Shown here: positions 1 through 5,278 of the stretch, piece by piece
Layout of the letters: each line of letters starts with the position of its first letter
Position numbering within the stretch: the stretch's first letter is position 1
NCBI GenBank assembly: GCA_023424585.1
Contig: JAFADT010000202.1
Location: 1 to 7,840, forward strand
Length of the DNA: 7,840 nt
Source of the DNA: Pseudomonadota bacterium
GTDB taxonomy: Bacteria > Myxococcota > Myxococcia > Myxococcales > Myxococcaceae
Direction: 5' to 3'
Made by a program: the position numbers and the translations under genes
Notes under the pieces: model-generated
Database searches by the model: none
Told to the model about the DNA's origin: nothing
The model's input: the letters and a program-made list of their open reading frames with translations, nothing else

Positions 1-813
1 GGCCCGGACAGCGGCCCCCGCCGCATGGAGCGCCTGGCGGCGCTGGTGCCGCGCGTCACCCGCTCCCAGCTGGCGGCCATCCTGGGCAACCTGGGGTGCG
101 TGCTGCCCGTCGCGGTGGCGCTCGCGCTGGGCTTCCAGGCGCTCACGGGCCACGCGTTCCTGTCCCAGGAGAAGGCCCGCTCCGTCGTGGACACGCTCCA
201 CCCCTGGAAGAGCGCCACGCTCCTCTACGCCGCGCTCACGGGCGTGCTGCTCTGGGCGTCCAGCGTGGCCGCGGGCTGGTTCGAGAACTTCATCGTCTAC
301 CGCCGCCTGCCGGAGGCGCTGGCCCACCACCGGGTGCTGCGCGCGCTCGTGGGCGAGAAGGGCGCGCGGAAGGTGGCGGACGCGCTCGAGCACCACGCCG
401 CGGGCGTGGGGGGCAGCGTCTCCCTGGGCGTGCTGCTGGCGGTGGCGCCGGGCGTGGGCAGCTTCTTCGGCCTCCACCTGGACGTGCGGCACGTCACCTT
501 CTCCTTCGCCTCCCTGGCCCTCGCCGGCTGCGCGCTAGGCACCTCCGCCGTGATGGAGCCCGGCTTCCTGGCGGCCGTGGCGGGCGTGCTGGTGGTCGGC
601 ATCGTCAACTTCAGCGTGTCCTTCGCGCTCGCCCTGGGCGTGGCCCTGCGGGCCCGCGACGTGCCGGTGAGCCAGGGCTTGCGCTTCCTGGGCGCGGTGT
701 TCCTGCGCTTCCTGCGCAGCCCGCTCCCCTTCCTCATCCCGCCCCGGGACGAGCCCGCCACCGGCGAGGCGGAGGTCCCCGTCCTCCCCCTGGCCGGGCC
801 TCCAGGACACTGA
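1..813 (+). CDS. SpecificRecomb-family ('site-specific recombinase', Gcr-like) membrane protein, C-terminal part (5' end off window)
   Basis: The frame is open from base 1, so the ATG at 25 is probably internal and the gene starts outside the window. The visible 270 residues are strongly hydrophobic, with about five membrane segments. They include the WFEN-x-x-VYRRLPEAL-x-HH stretch (from base 277) and the GLHLDVRHVTFS stretch (about 472-507). I recognise these as typical of the C-terminal region of Pfam SpecificRecomb (PF10136). Despite the family name, inherited from an early report in Neisseria, nothing visible resembles a recombinase: there is no serine- or tyrosine-recombinase motif, and the protein looks like a polytopic inner-membrane protein of unknown role. 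The tail after the last segment is short, proline-rich and polar. A gap of 115 bases separates it from the RND gene on the same strand. Family assignment is by remembered motif, not by alignment. Confidence 0.85.
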   Translation, partial: GPDSGPRRMERLAALVPRVTRSQLAAILGNLGCVLPVAVALALGFQALTGHAFLSQEKARSVVDTLHPWKSATLLYAALTGVLLWASSVAAGWFENFIVYRRLPEALAHHRVLRALVGEKGARKVADALEHHAAGVGGSVSLGVLLAVAPGVGSFFGLHLDVRHVTFSFASLALAGCALGTSAVMEPGFLAAVAGVLVVGIVNFSVSFALALGVALRARDVPVSQGLRFLGAVFLRFLRSPLPFLIPPRDEPATGEAEVPVLPLAGPPGH

Positions 814-845
814 AGTCGCGGTTTATTCCCCGTGAGGTGGGAGGC

Positions 846-875
846 CCTGTCTCGCGCGGTGGTGGGGCGGACAGG
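846..875 (+). other. Weak inverted repeat in the gap between the membrane protein and RND genes
   Basis: CCTGTC (846-851) can pair with GACAGG (870-875) around an 18-base loop. A second short stem, CCCGG (879-883) with CCGGG (893-897), follows. Neither is followed by a T-run. In such GC-rich DNA these may be chance pairings, or a weak terminator region for the upstream gene. I see no convincing promoter for the RND gene in this gap. Confidence 0.2.
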
Positions 876-928
876 CATCCCGGGCTTCGCTTCCGGGCGG
901 GGGCGTTCGGAGATAGGGTCCGGCGCCC

Positions 929-3580
929 ATGAGCGGCAATCCCTCGTCCCATCCCCCGCCCCGCCTCGCCCTTGCCTACGCCGAGATGCTGGTCCGGCGC
1001 CCCGGCACCGTCATGGCCGTGCTGCTGCTGCTGCTCGGCCTGGCGCTGTGGGGCACGTCGAAGCTGACCATCAACTCGAACCAGCTGGACCTCATCTCCC
1101 AGGACCTGCAGGAGGTGAAGGACGTCAAGCGGGTCATCGACATGGTGGGCGGCAGCGGCTTCTTCATGGTCGCGCTGCGCGGCGATGACGAGCCCACCCT
1201 CAAGCGCGTCGCGGACGACGTGGCGAAGATGGTGGGCGAGGACAAGGCCAACGCGCGCTCGGTCACCTACAAGATTCCCGTCGAGTTCGTGCAGAACAAC
1301 ATGGTGCTGTTCGTGAAGACGGAGGACCTGGCCGAGGGCAAGCGCCGCATCATGGCGTTCCTCAAGGATCAGATCCGCCGCGCGAACCCCTTCTACATCG
1401 AGATCAAGAAGACGGAGCCGGTGAAGCTGGACCTGCAGGACCTGGTCGACAAGTACTCCAGCGTCGGCAACAAGAGCATCGCGGACGACTACTACATCTC
1501 CCAGGACCGCAAGCTGCTGCTGCTCCTCATCAAGCCGATGTGGGACACCAACGAGATCGGCAAGACGAAGGAGTACGTGGACAAGCTGCGCAGGGACCTG
1601 GAGGCGTACTCCCGGAGCAACGCTGCGGGCGTGCAGCTGGTGGAGGACTACTACAAGATGGGCGACAAGCAGACGGTCGCCTACGGCTTCACGGGCTCCT
1701 ACAAGACGGCGGTGGACGACTCGTACGCCATCGAGGACTCGCTCCAGCCAGTCACCATCATCGCGCTCATCGCCATCTTCGCCATCACCATCGCGTTCTT
1801 CCGCAAGTGGGCGCCCACGCTCATCGTGGTGAGCGGCACGGTGGCGGGCACGCTGTACACGCTGGGCTTCACCTACGCGACGCTGGGTGAGCTCAACATG
1901 ATCACCTCCATCCTGGGCGGCATCCTGATGGGGTTCGGCATCGACTACGGCATCCACTTCATCTTCCGCACGCGCCTGGAGCTGGGCGCGGGCAAGCGCT
2001 ACGACGTGGCCATCCGCGACGCGGTCATCAACGCGGGCCGCCCGGCGCTGGTGTCCGCGGTGGTGGTGGCCGGCTCGTTCTACGTGCTGATGGTGAGCGA
2101 GTTCAAAGGCTTCTCCCAGTTCGGCTTCCTGGCCGGCACGGGCACGCTGATGCTGGGCTTCACGCTGTTCTCCTGGTGCCCGGCGCTGCTGGCGCTGGCG
2201 GGCCGCAGGAACCCGGAGCTGCCGCAGAAGCTCATCGGCGTGATGAAGCCGCCGCCCACCAACAGCGCGTCCGGCAAGGAGCTGCGCATCCCGCGCCCCG
2301 GCCTGGTGCTGGCGGTGGGCTGCGTCATCGTGGCGGTGGTGTGCGGCGCGGCCATCCCGTGGAAGAGCGGCGAGCCCCCGGCGGACGCGGGCTTCTTCGC
2401 GCGGCTGCCCTACGGCGTGCGCTTCAACTACAACACCCGCGCGCTGATGCCGGCGAACCAGCCGTCCGTGGTGCTCCAGGATGAGATCAACGCGCGCTTC
2501 AAGATCGCCAGCGACCCGCTCGCCGTCTACACGAAGGACCTGGCGGAGACGGAGGCCCTCTACAAGGAGCTGACGAGCGACCCGAAGAAGCGCCCCGCCA
2601 TCTCCCAGGTGATGAGCCTCTTCACCTTCGTGCCGCCGGAGGGCATCGCCCAGGCGAACGCGAAGATCCTGGAGGAGTGGCAGGAGGAGCTGAAGGAGAT
2701 CGACGTGAAGGCGCTGCCGCCGGAGACGCAGGAGAAGGCGGCCCTGTTCTTCAAGATGCTGGAGGCGCGGCCCTTCGACGTGCACCACGTGCCGGAGATC
2801 TACGCCTCGCAGTTCCGCCACCTGCCCAGCACGAAGCCGGAGAACCACGGCTACCTCACGTTCATCTACCCGAGCGTGGACCTGTGGGACGGCAAGCAGA
2901 TGCTCCAGTTCGCGGACCAGACCAGCTCCATCAAGGCCCTGGTGACGCCGGGCAAGTTCACGGAGGCCGGGCCCACGGGCGCGCCGGTGGAGAAGGAGTT
3001 CCGCGCCGCGGGCGCCACGCAGCTGTACGCGTCGCTGGCGCGCATGGTGCTCAAGGACGCGAAGCTCACGGTCATCCTCACCGCGCTGTGGATCCTCGTG
3101 ATGCACTTCGCGGACTTCCGCAACGCCAAGCTGGCGCTGGCGTCCGTCATTCCGCTGACGGTGGGCCTGGCGATGATGATGGGCTTCATGGCGCTGTTCG
3201 ACCTGCGCCTGAACTTCATGAACATCATCATCCTGCCCATCCTCCTGGGCTTCGGCGTGAGCCACGGCCTCTACCTCCTGCACCGCTTCCTGGAGGGCAC
3301 GTCCCCGCTGGTGGCGCTGCGCAGCGTGGGCGCGGCGGTGGCGTCCTCCACGCTGACGGCGGTGGCGGGCTTCGCGGCGCTGCTGGTGGCCAGCCACAAC
3401 GGCCTGCGCTCCATGGGCCTCGTCGCCTGCATCGGCCTCATCACCACGCTGCTGGTGTCCTTCACGGTGCTGGCGGCGGTGATGCAGCTGATGCACGACA
3501 AGCGGCAGAAGGACGCCGGGCGTTCGCCAGAGGGCGGTTCCGCCACGGGCGGCGACACGTCCTCCACACGCGCCGCCTGA
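929..3580 (+). CDS. MMPL/RND-superfamily transporter (HpnN-like two-repeat architecture)
   Basis: This is a predicted inner-membrane RND-superfamily exporter of 883 residues, a complete length for MMPL/HpnN-type proteins. It shows the RND duplication: TM1 about 28-42, periplasmic loop about 43-271, TM2-TM6 about 272-425, TM7 about 458-475, second loop about 476-712, TM8-TM12 about 713-855, and a polar tail. TM4 has the classic GFGIDYG motif (335-341), with D339 as the likely proton-relay acid. The matching TM10 motif is GFGVSHG (774-780), without an acid. The second loop contains a charged, probably helical stretch (about 572-610). The LNFMNIIILP context of TM10 recalls hopanoid-associated HpnN, so lipid or hydrophobic-molecule export is plausible, but the substrate cannot be read from sequence. 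No adaptor or outer-membrane channel gene is adjacent. The ATG at 929 has only a distant GGAG (909-912) upstream. The start is supported by TM1 lying close to the N-terminus. Confidence 0.93.
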   Translation: MSGNPSSHPPPRLALAYAEMLVRRPGTVMAVLLLLLGLALWGTSKLTINSNQLDLISQDLQEVKDVKRVIDMVGGSGFFMVALRGDDEPTLKRVADDVAKMVGEDKANARSVTYKIPVEFVQNNMVLFVKTEDLAEGKRRIMAFLKDQIRRANPFYIEIKKTEPVKLDLQDLVDKYSSVGNKSIADDYYISQDRKLLLLLIKPMWDTNEIGKTKEYVDKLRRDLEAYSRSNAAGVQLVEDYYKMGDKQTVAYGFTGSYKTAVDDSYAIEDSLQPVTIIALIAIFAITIAFFRKWAPTLIVVSGTVAGTLYTLGFTYATLGELNMITSILGGILMGFGIDYGIHFIFRTRLELGAGKRYDVAIRDAVINAGRPALVSAVVVAGSFYVLMVSEFKGFSQFGFLAGTGTLMLGFTLFSWCPALLALAGRRNPELPQKLIGVMKPPPTNSASGKELRIPRPGLVLAVGCVIVAVVCGAAIPWKSGEPPADAGFFARLPYGVRFNYNTRALMPANQPSVVLQDEINARFKIASDPLAVYTKDLAETEALYKELTSDPKKRPAISQVMSLFTFVPPEGIAQANAKILEEWQEELKEIDVKALPPETQEKAALFFKMLEARPFDVHHVPEIYASQFRHLPSTKPENHGYLTFIYPSVDLWDGKQMLQFADQTSSIKALVTPGKFTEAGPTGAPVEKEFRAAGATQLYASLARMVLKDAKLTVILTALWILVMHFADFRNAKLALASVIPLTVGLAMMMGFMALFDLRLNFMNIIILPILLGFGVSHGLYLLHRFLEGTSPLVALRSVGAAVASSTLTAVAGFAALLVASHNGLRSMGLVACIGLITTLLVSFTVLAAVMQLMHDKRQKDAGRSPEGGSATGGDTSSTRAA

Positions 3581-3604
3581 CAGCGCGGAGGAAGCGCTTA
3601 ATAT
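3577..3604 (+). promoter_or_regulatory. Candidate sigma70-type promoter for the lipoprotein gene
   Basis: CTGACA (3577-3582, five of six matches to TTGACA) is followed after 16 bases by TAATAT (3599-3604, four of six matches to TATAAT). The -35 box overlaps the stop codon of the RND gene. The -10 lies in the only AT-rich patch of this gap. Transcription would start near 3611 and give a leader of about 70 bases containing the hairpin at 3619-3656. This is motif matching only. Confidence 0.35.
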
Positions 3605-3618
3605 CCGCGCCGGACCTC

Positions 3619-3656
3619 ACGGCCCCGCCCTCCCCCACCGGGGAGCGCGGGGCCGT
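3619..3656 (+). terminator. Strong 38-base hairpin: terminator of the RND gene or leader element of the lipoprotein gene
   Basis: ACGGCCCCG (3619-3627) pairs perfectly with CGGGGCCGT (3648-3656). The stem continues with C3628-G3647, a C/C mismatch, then CTCCCC (3630-3635) with GGGGAG (3640-3645), closing on a four-base CACC loop. This gives 16 pairs with one mismatch. The next bases, TTCACTTCTTC starting at the last base of the stem, are T-rich for this genome but not a pure T-run. It is the clearest intrinsic-terminator-like structure in the window. It sits 38 bases after the RND stop and 24 bases before the lipoprotein ATG. If the candidate promoter at 3577-3604 is real, the hairpin lies in the lipoprotein mRNA leader. 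Confidence 0.55.
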
Positions 3657-3666
3657 TCACTTCTTC

Positions 3667-3671
3667 GGGAG
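3667..3671 (+). promoter_or_regulatory. Ribosome binding site of the lipoprotein gene
   Basis: GGGAG lies 9 bases before the ATG at 3681 and supports that start. The signal peptide begins immediately after it. The site is only 10 bases after the strong hairpin. Confidence 0.7.
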
Positions 3672-3680
3672 CTTCGAGCC

Positions 3681-4286
3681 ATGGGGACGTTCAAGCGGGT
3701 GGGCGCGGTGCTGGGCCTGATGGTGCTCACGGGTTGCGCGAGCACGGTGAAGAGCCAGCGGCTGCGCCCCGACTACGCCACGGTGGACCGGCTGCAGGTG
3801 AAGCGGCTGGCGGTGGTGACGCAGCCATTCCCGCCGGGGCAGCAGTACGTGGGGGACCTGTGGAGCCTCATCGCCCGGCAGTGGCTGAACCAGAACCGGG
3901 ACTACCTGGTGAAGGCCAACACGTCCCTCCCCGAGCGCCCCACGGACCCCACCTTCAAGGCCCAGTGCGAGGAGGGCATCGAGGGCGTGCTCTGGCTGGA
4001 CCCCTCGGTGAAGCGCGTGGGTGACGGCGCGGAGGTGGCGGTGAAGGCGCAGCTCATCCGCTGCCGCGACGGCCAGGAGGTGTGGGCCGCGGAGGCCGGC
4101 GGCAGCTGGGACTCCGAGGACAAGAAGTACGTGGAGCGCAAGGACCAGTACGTGACCGAGCTGGGCCAGGACGTGGAGCCCTACGTGGTGCCGTCCTACA
4201 AGCTGCTGGTGGCCACGCTGGACACGCTGCCCAATCCCGAACTGAACGACGCGGACAAGGACGAGAAGATCGACCTGGGCGAGTAG
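3681..4286 (+). CDS. Predicted lipoprotein with a C-terminal EF-hand-like loop, function unknown
   Basis: This is a 201-residue exported lipoprotein. A short signal peptide with K5 R6, a hydrophobic core, and a lipobox LTGC with lipidated Cys19 are all in the right place. Residue +2 is Ala rather than Asp, which by general lipoprotein sorting rules suggests outer-membrane rather than inner-membrane retention. The mature part reads as an alpha/beta domain (about 38-150). It has a strand near KRLAVV, an amphipathic helix near GDLWSLIARQWL and a strand-rich half ending near EVWAAEAGGSW. That layout recalls small lipoproteins of the CsgG/LpoB/TolB-N type, but this is only a resemblance. Two further cysteines, C96 and C128, could form a disulfide. 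The last twelve residues (190-201) follow the EF-hand loop pattern D-x-D-x-D-x-x-I-D-x-x-E, ending exactly at the stop codon. MgtC follows after 12 bases in the same reading frame. I do not recognise a named family. Confidence 0.88.
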   Translation: MGTFKRVGAVLGLMVLTGCASTVKSQRLRPDYATVDRLQVKRLAVVTQPFPPGQQYVGDLWSLIARQWLNQNRDYLVKANTSLPERPTDPTFKAQCEEGIEGVLWLDPSVKRVGDGAEVAVKAQLIRCRDGQEVWAAEAGGSWDSEDKKYVERKDQYVTELGQDVEPYVVPSYKLLVATLDTLPNPELNDADKDEKIDLGE

Positions 4287-4298
4287 CGTCGCGCCCCG

Positions 4299-4817
4299 GT
4301 GGATCCTCAAGTCATCATCGGGCGCCTGGCGCTGGCCGCGCTGCTGGGAGGTGTGCTGGGCGTGGAGCGCGAGGCGCGCAACCAGGCCGCGGGGCTGCGC
4401 ACGCACATGCTGGTGGCGCTGGGGGCGTGCTGCTTCACGCTCTCCAGCGTCTACACGGAGCACCTCCTGCGGCCCGGCGAGTCCCCGGGCGGCACGCAGA
4501 CGGACATCAGCCGCGTCGCCAGCCAGATTGTCGTGGGCATCGGCTTCCTGGGCGCGGGCGTCATCCTGCGCCACGGGGGCGTGGTGAAGGGGCTCACCAC
4601 GGCGGCGAACCTCTGGGTGACGGCGGCCATGGGCCTGGCGTGCGGCCTGGGCCTCTACGTCGCCGCCGGCGCCACCGTGGCCCTGGCCCTGCTGTCGCTG
4701 GTGGTGCTGCGCCCCCTCTCCCGGCTGCTGTCGCCCATGCACAGCCGCCACGCCGGCGGCGACGAAAGCAACGAGGACGGGGCCGTCGCGGGTGGCGACG
4801 ACTCCCGTCCCAGGTGA
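4299..4817 (+). CDS. MgtC/SapB-family inner-membrane protein
   Basis: The 172-residue product carries the MgtC signature in order: GGVLGVERE (17-25), AGLRTHMLVALG (31-42), SRVASQIVVGIGFLGAGVIL (71-90) and GLTTAANLWVTAAMG (98-112). Four or five membrane segments follow the usual plan, ending near residue 147. A polar acidic tail of about 25 residues replaces the cytoplasmic ACT-like domain of longer MgtC proteins. MgtC in pathogens inhibits the F-type ATP synthase and is needed under low Mg2+ and in macrophages. In free-living bacteria the role is unclear, so only membrane or ion-stress adaptation can be suggested. The start is GTG, the first possible start after the in-frame TAG of the lipoprotein gene. 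It has no clear Shine-Dalgarno sequence, which suggests translational coupling. No Mg2+-responsive leader is visible between the two genes. The gene converges with the small minus-strand gene 25 bases downstream. Confidence 0.92.
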   Translation: MDPQVIIGRLALAALLGGVLGVEREARNQAAGLRTHMLVALGACCFTLSSVYTEHLLRPGESPGGTQTDISRVASQIVVGIGFLGAGVILRHGGVVKGLTTAANLWVTAAMGLACGLGLYVAAGATVALALLSLVVLRPLSRLLSPMHSRHAGGDESNEDGAVAGGDDSRPR

Positions 4818-4842
4818 AGGGCGGCGCGCGAGCGGCGGCCCG

Positions 4843-5184
4843 CTACTCCATGGGCACCAGCGCGCCCGTCAGGTCGTGCGTGTAGGCCACCGGCCGGTGC
4901 GGTGCGTGCGTCGCGTCCTCGCGGTCCTGGCGCGTCTCCTCGTCCAGGTCGAGCGCGCCTTCGGCCAGCACGGCGCCCGGGAGGCTGGCCAGGTCCCGGC
5001 GCAGGTAGACGTCATCCCCGTCCAGGTCCGCCACGTCGGAGAAGCGCACCGGGTATTCCCGCTCGAGGATGCGCCCCCTGCCGATGGTGAAGCCGCGCGG
5101 GTCCACCGCGACGATGCCGCCGAGCGCCTCGCCGTCCCGGTCCCGCACCGTCATGCCTCGCTGAATGTCCGTTGGCTTGAACAC
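4843..5184 (-). CDS. Small PRC-barrel/DUF2171-like protein
   Basis: I place the start at the GTG at 5184-5182, giving 113 residues. A perfect AGGAGG lies 7 bases upstream, and the protein pattern begins at once with FKPTDIQRGMTVRDRDGEALGGIVAVD. The frame stays open further upstream to an ATG at 5376, but those 64 codons overlap ptsI and encode an Arg/Cys/Pro-rich shadow sequence. The first ~65 residues resemble the PRC-barrel/DUF2171 pattern: an 'intrinsic property' strand (MTVRDRDGEALGGIV), a short central strand, an acidic V-x-x-L-D-G-D-DVYL strand, then a Leu/Asp/Glu-rich helix. The C-terminal ~35 residues are polar and acidic, with several histidines. No signal peptide or membrane segment is present, so it is probably cytoplasmic. 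PRC-barrel domains occur in RNA-processing, photosynthetic and stress proteins, so the fold does not tell the function. It lies downstream of ptsI on the same strand but is separated by 94 bases and a hairpin. Confidence 0.75.
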   Translation of the reverse strand: MFKPTDIQRGMTVRDRDGEALGGIVAVDPRGFTIGRGRILEREYPVRFSDVADLDGDDVYLRRDLASLPGAVLAEGALDLDEETRQDREDATHAPHRPVAYTHDLTGALVPME

Positions 5185-5191
5185 GCTGCCG

Positions 5192-5197
5192 CCTCCT
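5192..5197 (-). promoter_or_regulatory. Strong Shine-Dalgarno that decides the start of the DUF2171-like gene
   Basis: Read on the minus strand this is AGGAGG, separated by 7 bases from the GTG at 5184-5182. It is the best ribosome binding site in the window and argues against the longer ATG start at 5376. Confidence 0.75.
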
Positions 5198-5240
5198 GCG
5201 CTCGTGTCCGGCCAACGTGTGCACTCCGCCGGGAAACGGC

Positions 5241-5274
5241 GACCCCCTCCCCCCGCATTCGGCCGAGGGGAGTC
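5241..5274 (-). terminator. Candidate terminator hairpin just after ptsI
   Basis: On the plus strand GACCCCCTC (5241-5249) pairs with GAGGGGAGTC (5265-5274), nine pairs with one bulged base and a 15-base loop. It begins 4 bases after the ptsI stop codon. A second short stem, CGCCG/CGGCG (5227-5231 with 5237-5241), follows. There is no T-run on the minus strand beyond TTT, so efficiency is doubtful. Confidence 0.35.
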
Positions 5275-5278
5275 GGGC

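Noticed and set aside
734..3496. Open frame of 920 codons on the minus strand, antisense to the RND gene
   Set aside because: The product is dominated by His, Arg, Gln, Ala, Val and Leu without domain pattern, the typical mirror of a high-GC gene in which stop codons are rare on the opposite strand. The plus-strand frame has a clear two-repeat RND architecture.
3657..4751. Open frame of 364 codons on the minus strand across the lipoprotein and MgtC genes
   Set aside because: It is low complexity and His/Arg/Gln-rich, spans two well-supported genes, and has no recognisable motif.
4818..4842. Possible bidirectional terminator between the convergent MgtC and DUF2171-like genes
   Set aside because: Only a five-pair stem (AGCGG 4831-4835 with CCGCT 4840-4844) is found. 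It runs into the stop codon of the minus-strand gene, and there is no T-run on either side.
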